From the NCBI GenBank assembly GCA_035758845.1, contig DASTVZ010000160.1, forward strand, positions 15,463 through 79,462: a DNA stretch of 64,000 bases, in the 5' to 3' direction. The notes below the pieces were generated by a model, which searched no databases, had not been told where the DNA came from, and saw only the letters and a program-made list of their open reading frames with translations. Below, piece by piece: positions 27,586-36,914 of the stretch. A program made the position numbers and the translations under genes. This stretch comes from JALZOC01 sp035758845. Its GTDB lineage: Bacteria; Acidobacteriota; Vicinamibacteria; Vicinamibacterales; 2-12-FULL-66-21. Numbering within the stretch: position 1 is the first letter of the stretch; each line of letters opens with the position of its first letter.

Positions 27586-28656
27586 TCAATACGGCAACAA
27601 CATCCCGAACGCCAGGCAGATCAGCGCATTGCCCGTGGCCATGAAAAAGTCGTCGGTGCCTCTGGGCGAGAAGAGTTCGATGAGCGTGCTCGCAATCGCA
27701 ATGACCACTGCGACTCCAATCCACGCCGGGGCCATGCCTTGACCGACGACGACCCAGAGGCAGAACACCAGCGCGCTGGCGAAGCCGGCAACAGTGCCGC
27801 CGATCGACTTGCGATTGACGTCGCCAATGCCGCGAACGCGCAGTGTTTGCTTGCCGAACAGCGCGCCGCCGATCTCCGACATTGCGTCGGTGACCATGTA
27901 GGCACCCCAAATCAACGCAAATACCGCCGCGAAATGGTTCGCGGGGAAGACGTGAGCAAGGCGGCCGCCGAGCGGCACCATGACGAACTTGAACACCGTC
28001 CACAGCGTGGTGATGAGCAGGCAATTCGCGCGTGCCTGCACGCCGTCCATGACGCGCGATTGCGGTCCGTAAAAAGCCGCCGCGAGAAATCCGTCTGAGT
28101 AGTAGAACGCGAGAAACACCCAGCTGGTGATCACCGCGTCGAAGAGATTGTCCTGCAGGAAGAGCGTCGCGAATCCCGGCGACTGCTCGACGGCAACGCG
28201 CTGGTACAGGTAGAAGAATCCGGCGGCGCCGAGGGTGATGAATCGGCCGCGGCGTCCGATCATGTCCACGATCCTGATGCGCCGCTCCGAATAGCGCGAG
28301 GTGAACGACAACACTTCGAACGGTGCGCGCATCCGCGACGAAAACGCCTGCCGCCGTTCTTCTTTGGTAAACCCGACGAAGTATTTCAGGAGGAGTGTCT
28401 TGATGCCGTACCAGATGAATCCCCAGATGACGTAGAAGAAAAGGATGGCGCCGACGATGTTGGCGATGACTTCGCGGCCAATCTCGTAATGTTGGAAGAA
28501 GCCGCCAGTGTGGTGGGTGAGAATCGCGAAGAGCCAGAACCCGGTCAGGGCCATGTTGAAGATGAGGGCACCGCGGAAGACACGATGTGCAGTCTGCAAG
28601 CGCGGGTCGGTCGGCGCCAACGCTGCAGAGTGTTCAACCGTACCGGTTGTCTCCAT
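27586..28656 (-). CDS. Dolichol/phytol kinase-like or CDP-DAG synthase-like membrane protein
   Basis: A 356-residue integral membrane protein with about eight hydrophobic segments. Its C-terminal third matches the layout of the CTP-dependent lipid kinase/phosphatidate cytidylyltransferase fold: TDAMSEIGGALFGKQTLRVRG, then KSIGGTVAGF, then LIELFSPRGTDDF. In SEC59/VTE5-type enzymes these positions carry the Asp, the Lys-Ser pair and the Leu-Arg-Gly-Asp-Asn loop. A polyprenol or phytol phosphorylation role is therefore plausible. The N-terminal half (FNMALTGFWLFAI and following) is not recognised. It is divergent from the FG-GAP gene, with a GGATCC block between them. Confidence 0.55.
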   Translation of the reverse strand: METTGTVEHSAALAPTDPRLQTAHRVFRGALIFNMALTGFWLFAILTHHTGGFFQHYEIGREVIANIVGAILFFYVIWGFIWYGIKTLLLKYFVGFTKEERRQAFSSRMRAPFEVLSFTSRYSERRIRIVDMIGRRGRFITLGAAGFFYLYQRVAVEQSPGFATLFLQDNLFDAVITSWVFLAFYYSDGFLAAAFYGPQSRVMDGVQARANCLLITTLWTVFKFVMVPLGGRLAHVFPANHFAAVFALIWGAYMVTDAMSEIGGALFGKQTLRVRGIGDVNRKSIGGTVAGFASALVFCLWVVVGQGMAPAWIGVAVVIAIASTLIELFSPRGTDDFFMATGNALICLAFGMLLPY

Positions 28657-28740
28657 GGACCTCCTGAGTTAACGCGCCATTCTAATGAGGATGCGCCCTG
28701 GTTGAAATCGGGGCGTAGAATTGCCGAACGGGTAGACTCA

Positions 28741-28765
28741 ATCCGGATCCCGGATCCCGGATCCC
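28741..28765. repeat. GGATCCC tandem repeat upstream of FG-GAP gene
   Basis: Three near-perfect GGATCC(C) copies occupy the gap between the divergent lipid-kinase-like and FG-GAP genes, about 40 bases before the latter's ATG. It is the fourth block of this word in the window. A true Shine-Dalgarno (GGAGGG) lies between the block and the start. Confidence 0.75.
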
Positions 28766-28803
28766 CAACAACGATCCCGACCGAGTTCGACCTGGAGGGC
28801 ACC

Positions 28804-29997
28804 ATGTGCCGTACCGCGCGCTTGCCGCTGACACTGCTTGCGTCGCTCGCCTGCGTCGTTGTTCTCCCAGCGGCGCGACAATCGGCGCCGTCGTTCAAAG
28901 TTCGAGCGATCGATACGATCCAGAGCGAGACGACTGCCGTTGCCGATCTGAACAACGATCGTCGCCTCGACATCATCTCCGCTGAAAGCTGGTACGAGGG
29001 GCCGAACTGGACGAAGCATCCGCTCCGATCGATCAACCGCGCGTCAGGATATGTCGACGACTTCAGCGATCTGCCCCTGGATGTCGACGGAGACGGATAC
29101 GTCGACATCGTACAGATTGGCTATTTCGCCCGGAAGCTCGAATGGTTGAAGAACCCTGGTTCTGCCGGTGGCGCCTGGACGGTCAATGAAATCGACGCGG
29201 TCGGTCCGACGGAATTCGCTTTTCTCGTCGATCTCAATAATGACGGCAAGGCGCTGGAGCTCCTGCCGCAGTTCACCCGTGCGGCAAATCTGCCGGCAGC
29301 TTGGTACGAGATTCAGCACGGCAAGTGGGTCAAACACGTGATCAGTCAGCCACGATTTTTTGGTCACGGCATCGGAGCCGGCGACATGAATGGCGACGGA
29401 CGTCAGGACATCGTCACGCCAACGGGCTGGCTCGAGGCTCCCGCAGACGTGCGTGCGGCGGGTGATTGGACGTTTCACGAGACACCGTGGAACCAGATGG
29501 GAACCACCTGTGCGTCAGCAGAGACAGCGCCGGCGCGGCCAGGAACGCCCGCTGAATATGGTTACATGTACGTGCGCGACATCAACGGCGACAAACGTCC
29601 GGACATCCTGACGACGATGGGACATTCGTGCGGCGTGCTGTGGTTCGAGCAGACTCGCGAGGGCACCTGGACCCGACACGTCATCGATGGCGGCTGGTCC
29701 GCAGCGCATGCATCGACCCTGGCGGACATGGACGGCGATGGCCGCATTGATTTCGTGACCGGAAAGCGCGCCCAGATCCACAGCGATGCGAGCGCAACCG
29801 AGCGCGATCGTCTGGGCATGTATTGGTACACCTTGCCCCATGGATCGTCGCAGACTTCTACCCGTCACGTCATCGAGGAAGGAGGATCGATGGGCGGGGG
29901 CCTTCAGATCGTCGCGGTCGACATCGACGGCGACGGCGATCTCGACATCGTCGCCAGCGGGAAGACGGGACTCTATCTGGCGGAAAAGCTCCGTTGA
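28804..29997 (+). CDS. Exported FG-GAP/VCBS repeat protein
   Basis: A 397-residue secreted protein with a signal peptide (about 1-24) and a seven-bladed-propeller-like series of FG-GAP repeats. Each carries a calcium loop: DLNNDRRLDI, DVDGDGYVDI, DMNGDGRQDI, DINGDKRPDI, DMDGDGRIDF and DIDGDGDLDI. The ATG at 28804 has GGAGGG 5 bases upstream; the open frame before it is not protein-like. Its stop shares a base with the start of the deacetylase (TGATG), so the two are translationally coupled. A carbohydrate-binding or surface-adhesion role would fit, but nothing proves it. Confidence 0.85.
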   Translation: MCRTARLPLTLLASLACVVVLPAARQSAPSFKVRAIDTIQSETTAVADLNNDRRLDIISAESWYEGPNWTKHPLRSINRASGYVDDFSDLPLDVDGDGYVDIVQIGYFARKLEWLKNPGSAGGAWTVNEIDAVGPTEFAFLVDLNNDGKALELLPQFTRAANLPAAWYEIQHGKWVKHVISQPRFFGHGIGAGDMNGDGRQDIVTPTGWLEAPADVRAAGDWTFHETPWNQMGTTCASAETAPARPGTPAEYGYMYVRDINGDKRPDILTTMGHSCGVLWFEQTREGTWTRHVIDGGWSAAHASTLADMDGDGRIDFVTGKRAQIHSDASATERDRLGMYWYTLPHGSSQTSTRHVIEEGGSMGGGLQIVAVDIDGDGDLDIVASGKTGLYLAEKLR

Positions 29998-31487
29998 TGA
30001 AAAAGACGATCCTCGCAGTCGCCATCGCTCTCGCAATTGCGAATCACGGTCTCGCACAGCGAGCGGCACCAGTCTATGTGACGCTCTGGTTCGACACCGA
30101 GGACTACATCCTGCCCCAGGATGATGATGCGACGAAGAGGCTGGCGGAGTTGCTGACGAGTCTCGGCGTCCGCGCGACGTTCAAGGTCGTCGGCGAAAAA
30201 GCGCGCGTGCTCGAGGCGCGGCGGCGCACCGATGTGATTGCCGCCCTCACACGTCACGATATTGGCTATCACAGCAACACGCACAGTCAGCAGCCAACCA
30301 TTGCCGTCTATCTGCAGAACGCCGGCTGGGACGACGGTCGTGCCGAGTTTTATCGACGCGAGAGTCAGGGAGCGCGCGATGTCGAGCGAATCTTCGGCGT
30401 CAAGCCGGTGGCGTACGGACAACCGGGAAGCGCCTGGGCGCCGCAGACCTATCCGGCACTGCGCGACATGGGGATCGGCATGTACCTGGACGAGGCGGAC
30501 CACGTCGGCATCGACGATCAGCCGTTCTATTACGGCGGAATGCTGAACGTGTTCAAGATGCGATCGAACCTGGCACGGATGAATCTGAGTGGCGGCACCA
30601 GCCTCGCGGACGGCAAGGCACGGTTTACCAAAACCTACGAAGCACTTCGCGCCAAAGGGGGCGGAACGATCAGCATCTACTATCACCCAAACGAGTGGGT
30701 GCACACCGAGTTCTGGGACGGTGTCAATTTCAGGCGCGGCGCCAATCCTCCGCGCGATGCATGGAAGTTGCCCGGCACGCGGCCGGCCGCGGAAACGGAA
30801 CAAGCGTTCAGCGACTTCGAGCAATACGTTCGGTTCATGAAGGGCTTGCCGGATGTTCGCTTCGTCACGGCCACCGAGCTGATGACCATTTACAGCGACA
30901 AAGCCATGACCCGCGATTTCGGGAGAGACGAGCTGATCAGGTTCGCGCGCGTCGTCGAAGACGAGATCACTTTTCAACGACTCGACGGATATTCGGTGTC
31001 CGCCGCGGATCTGTTTGCGCTGCTGACCGCGGCGATGGCGGAATTCATCCAGCGGAATCGATTGCCATCGCAGTCGAGCATCAAACCGCTTGACGGTCCG
31101 TCACGGACTTACGCCCTGTCGAACGGCGGCACACAATCGTCAAGCTTTCAATGGCGCGCCTTCGCTGATGCGACTCGGGATGCGTGGGAGTACTGTAAGA
31201 CCACCGATCGGGTGCCGGACGAGATCTGGGTCGGATCAGAGAGTCTGTCGCCCGCTGACTACCTCGCGATGCTCGCGCACGCGTTTGGAGAAGTGGCCAC
31301 CACCGGGCGGCCGCCTGCCGCGGTCGTTCGTCGGGCGGGTCGTTTCACCGCGGACCACTACGTCGCCGAGGATTCACCGGCCTTGTGGGGGTGGATCATT
31401 TTTCCGGAAGGATTCCGCGCCCCGCGCATCATGGAACTCGCGCGGTTGCAGGCGTGGACGCTGAAGCCGGCGATATTCAATCCATGA
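29997..31487 (+). CDS. Polysaccharide deacetylase-like exported protein
   Basis: A 496-residue protein with a signal peptide (1-20) and a NodB-like domain (about 25-300): the catalytic/metal Asp region YVTLWFDTEDYI (Asp33/Asp36) and a metal His pair in YHSNTHSQ (His92, His96). The sequence SIYYHPNEWVHTEFW near 225-240 may hold the later His. A C-terminal helical half of about 190 residues (DELIRFARVVEDEI onward) is not recognised. It starts inside the stop codon of the FG-GAP gene. It may remove acetyl groups from a surface or dietary glycan. Its C-terminal FNP is encoded next to an ATTCAATCC/TGAATCC word repeat. Confidence 0.78.
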   Translation: MKKTILAVAIALAIANHGLAQRAAPVYVTLWFDTEDYILPQDDDATKRLAELLTSLGVRATFKVVGEKARVLEARRRTDVIAALTRHDIGYHSNTHSQQPTIAVYLQNAGWDDGRAEFYRRESQGARDVERIFGVKPVAYGQPGSAWAPQTYPALRDMGIGMYLDEADHVGIDDQPFYYGGMLNVFKMRSNLARMNLSGGTSLADGKARFTKTYEALRAKGGGTISIYYHPNEWVHTEFWDGVNFRRGANPPRDAWKLPGTRPAAETEQAFSDFEQYVRFMKGLPDVRFVTATELMTIYSDKAMTRDFGRDELIRFARVVEDEITFQRLDGYSVSAADLFALLTAAMAEFIQRNRLPSQSSIKPLDGPSRTYALSNGGTQSSSFQWRAFADATRDAWEYCKTTDRVPDEIWVGSESLSPADYLAMLAHAFGEVATTGRPPAAVVRRAGRFTADHYVAEDSPALWGWIIFPEGFRAPRIMELARLQAWTLKPAIFNP

Positions 31488-31541
31488 ATCCTTGAATCGC
31501 CAAACGTGCGTACCGCCGGGTGCGATACGAACCACGATTCC

Positions 31542-32264
31542 TCAGCGCCGGAAAAACATATACACGCCAAGCGCAAGAACGAGCCCGCCGACGATCGTCC
31601 GAAAGAGGTGTGGCGGAATCTTCTTCAGCAGGCGCGCTCCGGCGAACGTACCGATCACCGCGCCGACACTGGCGATCGCCAGGAGTGGCGCGAGCGCGAT
31701 CAATCGAGCGTGCTCGGTGATGACGTAAACCGGCATTCGCGCGGCGTCGACGATCAATCCGGCAGCGGTGGCGGTCGCGACGAAGCGCGCAGGGGAGAGG
31801 TCGTAGCCAAGCAGGGCGGCGGATCGGATGCCGCCCTGATTGCCGACCAGTCCGCCAAGCGCGCCGGACAGGACCCCGGCGACCCATCCGGTGCGCGTAC
31901 CGAACCGCATTCGTTCGGACAGTCCGGTCAGCTGCAGGACTCCTACAAAGATTAGGAGCGCGGCAAAAACGAGGGTCAGCCCCGGCGCGGCGGCATACCT
32001 CTGAAGCACCGCTCCGGTTAAGCCTCCGGCGGCGCTCATCAGGCCGAACGATTTCAGAACGGTTGGATCGACATCGCGGCGGAGTCGCCACAATCTCACT
32101 GCGGTCGCGATGACATGAGGGACGGACACCGCAGCAACGGCGAGTTTGATGTCGTACTGACTCTCGAAGAGCGGCGTGAGAACGCTGCCGATACCAAACC
32201 CGGAGACCGCGGCAATCCCGCCGGCGACGACCGACGCCAGGCCGACGAGCGACGCGAAGTTCAT
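31542..32264 (-). CDS. TauE/SafE family membrane exporter
   Basis: A 240-residue membrane protein with about eight helices. It has the duplicated TauE/SafE signatures: AVSGFGIGSVLTP near residue 20, SVPHVIATAVRLWRLRRDVD near 48-67, and GVLSGALGGLVGNQGGIRSA near 133-152. Members export sulfite, sulfoacetate or other organic anions, but the substrate here is unknown. It is convergent with the deacetylase and lies downstream of the histidine phosphatase on the same strand (64-base gap). Confidence 0.85.
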   Translation of the reverse strand: MNFASLVGLASVVAGGIAAVSGFGIGSVLTPLFESQYDIKLAVAAVSVPHVIATAVRLWRLRRDVDPTVLKSFGLMSAAGGLTGAVLQRYAAAPGLTLVFAALLIFVGVLQLTGLSERMRFGTRTGWVAGVLSGALGGLVGNQGGIRSAALLGYDLSPARFVATATAAGLIVDAARMPVYVITEHARLIALAPLLAIASVGAVIGTFAGARLLKKIPPHLFRTIVGGLVLALGVYMFFRR

Positions 32265-32328
32265 CTGCGTACATCGATCCGAAACGACGACCGACGCACG
32301 GCGATTACCGCGCGATCGAACAATCGCA

Positions 32329-32925
32329 TCACCGCAATCGCGGCCACTCTTCGATCTTGATCCGGCCGACGATTGCCGCGCTGCCTTTGCCGTCGGGCTT
32401 CAGGACAACGGCTTCGCCATCGGCCACGGCGCCCCATTCTGGAAACGCGCGCGAGATGTTCGGCATGTGCGTCACGATGACGACGTTCGTTCCGGCGCTT
32501 GCGCGCGACGCACGGTCTTTCAACCACGCCGCCTGCGTCTCGTTGGCGGCCTGCATGCCTTGGCCGCCGTCGCCAAGCTCCGCGTGCGCCCGCGGATTTG
32601 GCAGTTGAGCGAGGCGAACGGTTTCCATCGCGCGGTAGGTCGGGCTGGTCAACACCTCGCCGATCGGGATCTTCAGGTCTCGGATGGCCCTTCCCATAGC
32701 GGTCGCCGACGCGCGCCCCGCCGCGTCGAGCTGCCGCTCGAGTGTGACGTTGTCTGGGTTTGCGCTCGCTTTATCCGGCGCCTCGCGCGGCGAGCTCGCG
32801 TGACGCATGACGATCACGTAACCGCCCTTGCGTAGCGCGTCGACGAGATCAGGTGTGGCGATCTGCTGCGCCTGAGACAGACCGGCGCCCGCGAGTAGCA
32901 GCAGAGTCAGATAGGTTCGGCGCAT
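32329..32925 (-). CDS. Exported histidine phosphatase family protein
   Basis: A 198-residue member of the phosphoglycerate-mutase-like superfamily, SixA-like in size. A signal peptide (1-19) is followed by the catalytic motif VIVMRHASS (Arg41-His42), an acidic/Ser-Pro segment VLTSPTYRAMETV, and the second His in VVIVTHMPNI. Export to the periplasm suggests a phosphomonoesterase, not a phosphorelay partner. It is probably cotranscribed with the TauE/SafE gene downstream. Confidence 0.82.
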   Translation of the reverse strand: MRRTYLTLLLLAGAGLSQAQQIATPDLVDALRKGGYVIVMRHASSPREAPDKASANPDNVTLERQLDAAGRASATAMGRAIRDLKIPIGEVLTSPTYRAMETVRLAQLPNPRAHAELGDGGQGMQAANETQAAWLKDRASRASAGTNVVIVTHMPNISRAFPEWGAVADGEAVVLKPDGKGSAAIVGRIKIEEWPRLR

Positions 32926-33123
32926 AACTGCATCGTATCCGATCCTCTACTGGTGCTGGTCGCGTACGCGGCAGTGTTCGCGCCGAGAGCGCGGGAGCGG
33001 GGCTCGGATCAACACTTACGATTGACCTGCCGCGACGCGCCCGGACGTAGAGTCTCGCGCGGAGGGCACAGAGAAAAGGGATCTCGGCGCGAGATCGGTA
33101 TTCTCCGCGACCTCTACGCGAGA

Positions 33124-33794
33124 CTACTCACTCCGCAGCGCCACGGTTGGATCGACGGTTGCCGCACGCCGCGCCGCAGAATGCTGGCAACGATTGCGGC
33201 GAGAAAGAGCACCGTCGCGGATAGCAGGAACGGCCTCGGATCGTGTGGATCGAGTCCGAAGAGAAACTGTCGCGAAACAGTAGACAGGTACCTGCCTGCC
33301 GCGCCGCCGACAACAATTCCCGCGGCGACCAGCGCCACTGCCTTGCGAAGCACCATGCCGATCAGCTGATTGCGTGTTGCCCTCAGTGCCATACGCACTC
33401 CGATTTCCCGCGTGCGTTGCGTGACGAGGTGTGCCATCACGCCGAAGACGCCGATTGTCGAGATGGCGAGACCGAGCACGCCGAAGAGGGTCAACATCAC
33501 CATGTTCAGCCGGCGTGTTGCTGTCTGCCGGGCGATGAGTTCGTCCATGCTCGCGATATTCCGGAGAGGATCATGCGGCAGTGCCGCTGACACCACGGCC
33601 CGGACATCGGGCAGCACGTCGTCGGGATTCCCGCTCGTCCGAAGGACCAGGTAGCCGTATCGGTTCGTGCGTTGCGTCATCGGCACGTACACCTCGGGAT
33701 GCGGATTGATCTCGATGCTGCCCTGCCGTGCATTCCTGCCGATCGTCAGTGCCGATTGCCGGTTGAATGAGTCGCCTAAATCAGCAATCAGCAA
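33124..33794 (-). pseudogene. Remnant C-terminal part of an ADOP permease
   Basis: About 220 residues match only the last part of an ADOP/MacB-type permease: the end of the periplasmic domain (PHPEVYVPMTQ), then an FtsX-like domain with LFGVLGLAISTIGVFGVMAH and TQRTREIGVRMALRAT. There is no N-terminal half, and the fragment begins inside a CAGCAAT repeat. Near the 3' end the frame is shifted. The family terminus VDPTVALRSE plus stop is encoded in another frame and ends at 33124, while the fragment's own frame runs on to SSLA at 33114. It lies directly behind an intact ADOP gene. It is probably non-functional. Confidence 0.85.
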
Positions 33795-33811
33795 TCAAGA
33801 ATCGGCAATTG
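33781..33811. repeat. CAGCAAT/CAATC word repeat
   Basis: The sequence consists of TCAGCAATCAGCAATCAAG followed by AATCGGCAATT. It separates the intact permease from the permease remnant and marks exactly where the remnant loses its 5' part. The same word family builds the hairpin at 40562-40595. Confidence 0.7.
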
Positions 33812-33813
33812 CG

Positions 33814-36519
33814 TTATTCCGCGCGCAGAGTCTTCGCGGGATCAATGCGGACGGCGCGCATGACCGGCGGCACGCCGGCCAAAACAGCTGCGAGAGCCAA
33901 TGTGACGAGCGGCATTAACAGAGGAAATGGGTCGACCGCTCTGACTTCGAACAGCAGCCGCTCGATGACTCGTCCAAACCCGAATCCGCCCGCGAGGCCG
34001 ATCAATGCGCCGCAGCCGACGATGATGGCCATCTCCCGCGTCACGCGAGTGGCTACCTGCATCGCCCGCGCGCCGAGCGCCATCCGCACGCCAATCTCGC
34101 GCCGCTGCTGGAGGACATTGTAGGTCAGCACGCCGTAGAGGCCAACGCATGCCAACAGCAGCGTGACCGCCGCGAAGAACGTGGTGAGGGTCGCGAGCAG
34201 CCGTTCGCGGACCATTTGACGCCGCACCAGTGACGTCATCGGCACCACTTGCACCCGCGTGCCGGCATGCGCTCCGGCGACCAGCCGGCGAATCCCGGCG
34301 GCAACCGCGAGCGGGTCTTCGGCGGTGCGAATGCTGAAGGTTCCGTTACTATGCCCTTCAGCGGGTATATAGACAATCGGACGCATCGGGTCGCGCACGT
34401 TCGCATACACCGTATCTGCGACCAGGCCGACGATTTCCATCGGAATCTGGATGAGACTGCGAGGGCGAATCATGACCGTTCGTCCGACCGGGTTCTGCCC
34501 TTCGAAGTAGACACGGGCGAAGGCGGCGTTGACAATGGCGACGCCTGGGACTGGTTCATCGTGTTCCTTGAGAGTCGGGGCAGTGTCGCCCACCCGGAAA
34601 TCGCGGCCCTGATTCAGCGGTATGCGGACCGTCTCGAAGAAGCCAGGTGACACGTCGAGAAAGTACGCCGGCCGAGCGTCGAGCGGCTGACCAGGCACGA
34701 ACACGGTTCCAGTCCACCGATTCTCGGACAGGAACGTCCAACCCGAGAACGCGGCCGATTCGATCCCTGGTGATTCACGCAACCGATCGACGATCTGCAT
34801 CCACGTCGCCGCAGGCTGTGGTTTGCCAGGCCACGTCGCGTCGACCAGGAGCACTCGATCGTGCGAGAACCCGAGTGGCTGGCGGGAAAGGCGCGCCAAT
34901 GTTGCGCCGAAGAGGACCGCCACGAACAACACGAACACGCAGAAAGCCATCTGCGCACCAACAAGTGTCTTCATCAACCGCCGATGCCCGCGCGCGTCCG
35001 CTTCACCCTTGAGGGCGGTCGACGGCGTGAAGGCGGATGCTCGTATGGCTGGCGCGAGTCCGAACAGGCACGTCACGCCGGTGGCGACCAAAAGTAGAAA
35101 TGCGAGCACCCGCCAGCCGGTGTCGAGCACCAGTCTCACAGGGTCCTCTTTGGGCGACAACATCGAGACCACCAGCGGCGCTGCCCACGACGCAAACAGT
35201 AATCCTGCGATCGTCGCAAAGACGACGAGCATCGCGCTTTCGACAAGCACCAGTCGAATCAGCCGCCAGCGATCGGCGCCGATCGACACGCGCAGAGCCA
35301 TCTCGCGCCCGCGGGCGAGGGCCTGCGCGATCAGCAGATTCGCAACGTTCGTGCACGCGACGAGCAGCACGAGCGCGACGAGCGCTGCGAGAATCAGTAG
35401 CGGCCGTCGCAAATCTTGCTGCGTGCCAGAGGCACCGGAAGAAGCGGGGCGCAGCGTGATTCGTTCGTTCAGGTAGGCATCGAGCCGCTGCCGTGATGTG
35501 TCAGGCGGAAACGATTTGAGCTGCTGCTTGTGATCCTCGGCGAAGACGGTCTGAAGTGTTTGCTGAACTTCGGCCGATGTCACCTCGCCGTTGGCACGCA
35601 CCCACAGCCGGAACCACGACCAGCCAGGGCTCTTGAGCGCCTGCACGTTCATCGTCGCCGGAATGAACACGTCGGTGAGTCTTCCGGGTTCGGTGCCGGT
35701 GAATCCCTTCGGTGTGACGCCAACAATCTCGTACGGTTGTCGTCCCCTCCGTAAAGTCTGGCCGATCGCCTTGGGATCACGTCCGAACCGCCGTCCCCAA
35801 TAGTCATAGCTAATTACCGCGACCGCGTGCGCGGCTGGATTGTCGTCGTCGGCGACCACCAACAGTCGACCGGCTGCGGGTTGGAGTCCGAACGCAGGAA
35901 AGACATTGCCAGAAACGTATTGCTTGAAGACCCTTTCCGGTTCGTCACTGGCACCGACGGTCACATCCTCCGGCGCGCTCATGCCGACCACCATCAGTTC
36001 GGCGCGACTGCCAATCGCACGCGCGTATCGCTGAAAGGTTGGATAGTCGAAGTCGTCGCGCTCCTCGACGCGGTTCTGCGAATCGGTACTCGTAAAGGAA
36101 ACGTACAGCAGGTTATCCGGATTGGCGACGGGCAGCTTGCGTAGAAGCACCGCATCCACCAGACGAAACGCCGCCGTCGTCGCGCCAATCGCGAGGCCGA
36201 GCGACAGGATCGCGGCGGCACTGGACATGCGATGCTTATTCAGCTGACGCCAGCCGAAGACGACGTCAGACGAGAACGCGCTGATCCACGGAACGCCGCG
36301 CTGTTCGCGAAGCGCGTCCATCGCCTGCGACGCGCCGCCCCATTGGATGCGCGTCTTCCGAGCGGCGTTCGAGGGTGAGTGACCGCGACGCTCTTCCTCC
36401 TCTCTCGCCAGCTGCATGTGCAGCTCGAGCTCTTCGGCGAGATCACGATCGGTCCGGGTGCGGCGAACACTTCCAAGTAGCCGATGCAGCCATTCGCGAA
36501 GCGAGTGAATGAGCGTCAT
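33814..36519 (-). CDS. ADOP-type ABC transporter permease
   Basis: A 901-residue permease of the acidobacterial duplicated orphan permease family (TIGR03434-like). The N-terminal cytoplasmic segment (TDRDLAEELELHMQL) is family-typical. Two MacB-type halves follow, each with a periplasmic core and FtsX helices: the first around 360-460 (ACTNVANLLIAQALARGREM, ALRVSIGADRWRL), the second at about 765-901 (GLYGVLTYNVLQQRREIGVR), ending DPAKTLRAE. No ATPase is encoded nearby. The ATG at 36519 overlaps the PadR stop (TAATG), so the pair is coupled and PadR probably regulates it. The transported compound is unknown; efflux of toxic lipophiles is the usual guess. Confidence 0.92.
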   Translation of the reverse strand: MTLIHSLREWLHRLLGSVRRTRTDRDLAEELELHMQLAREEEERRGHSPSNAARKTRIQWGGASQAMDALREQRGVPWISAFSSDVVFGWRQLNKHRMSSAAAILSLGLAIGATTAAFRLVDAVLLRKLPVANPDNLLYVSFTSTDSQNRVEERDDFDYPTFQRYARAIGSRAELMVVGMSAPEDVTVGASDEPERVFKQYVSGNVFPAFGLQPAAGRLLVVADDDNPAAHAVAVISYDYWGRRFGRDPKAIGQTLRRGRQPYEIVGVTPKGFTGTEPGRLTDVFIPATMNVQALKSPGWSWFRLWVRANGEVTSAEVQQTLQTVFAEDHKQQLKSFPPDTSRQRLDAYLNERITLRPASSGASGTQQDLRRPLLILAALVALVLLVACTNVANLLIAQALARGREMALRVSIGADRWRLIRLVLVESAMLVVFATIAGLLFASWAAPLVVSMLSPKEDPVRLVLDTGWRVLAFLLLVATGVTCLFGLAPAIRASAFTPSTALKGEADARGHRRLMKTLVGAQMAFCVFVLFVAVLFGATLARLSRQPLGFSHDRVLLVDATWPGKPQPAATWMQIVDRLRESPGIESAAFSGWTFLSENRWTGTVFVPGQPLDARPAYFLDVSPGFFETVRIPLNQGRDFRVGDTAPTLKEHDEPVPGVAIVNAAFARVYFEGQNPVGRTVMIRPRSLIQIPMEIVGLVADTVYANVRDPMRPIVYIPAEGHSNGTFSIRTAEDPLAVAAGIRRLVAGAHAGTRVQVVPMTSLVRRQMVRERLLATLTTFFAAVTLLLACVGLYGVLTYNVLQQRREIGVRMALGARAMQVATRVTREMAIIVGCGALIGLAGGFGFGRVIERLLFEVRAVDPFPLLMPLVTLALAAVLAGVPPVMRAVRIDPAKTLRAE

Positions 36520-36884
36520 TACATTTCGCCGCGCAGCAGGGTTTGCATGATGGCCGCCATCCGGTCCCATGCCTGCTGCTCGCGCCCCAGCTCACGCCGT
36601 CCCGACGCCGTCAGCGCGTAGAAGCGGGCCTTCCGGTTCGTTTCGGTCGTGCCCCACGTGCCTTTGAGGAGGCCGCGCTGTTCCAGCCGCATCAACGCCG
36701 GATACAGCGTCCCCATATTCAGCTGCAGCGCGCCGCCGGACACCTGCGCGAGTCGAGCGGCAATCGCATAGCCGTGCAGAGGGCCGAGCGTCTCGAGCGT
36801 CTTGAGGACCATGAGGTCGAGGGTGCCCTGCAGGATGTCGGTTTTCGACTGGTCTCTATTAGACACTCCAATGGAATACCACAT
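36519..36884 (-). CDS. PadR family transcriptional regulator
   Basis: A 121-residue winged-helix repressor. It has the PadR core (KTDILQGTLDLMVLKTLETL, HGYAIAARL, NMGTLYPALMRLEQRGLL, then ARFYALTASGRREL). These regulators typically repress the adjacent permease and their own gene. ATG at 36884 is taken as start; a GTG at 36866 is possible, and no good Shine-Dalgarno is seen for either. A short dyad TCCATTGGA overlaps the 5' coding end and could be part of an operator. The upstream 9-bp minisatellite separates it from the divergent DUF1080 gene. Confidence 0.92.
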   Translation of the reverse strand: MWYSIGVSNRDQSKTDILQGTLDLMVLKTLETLGPLHGYAIAARLAQVSGGALQLNMGTLYPALMRLEQRGLLKGTWGTTETNRKARFYALTASGRRELGREQQAWDRMAAIMQTLLRGEM

Positions 36885-36914
36885 GCCGCATTAGATGGTC
36901 AAATGGAGAGACGG

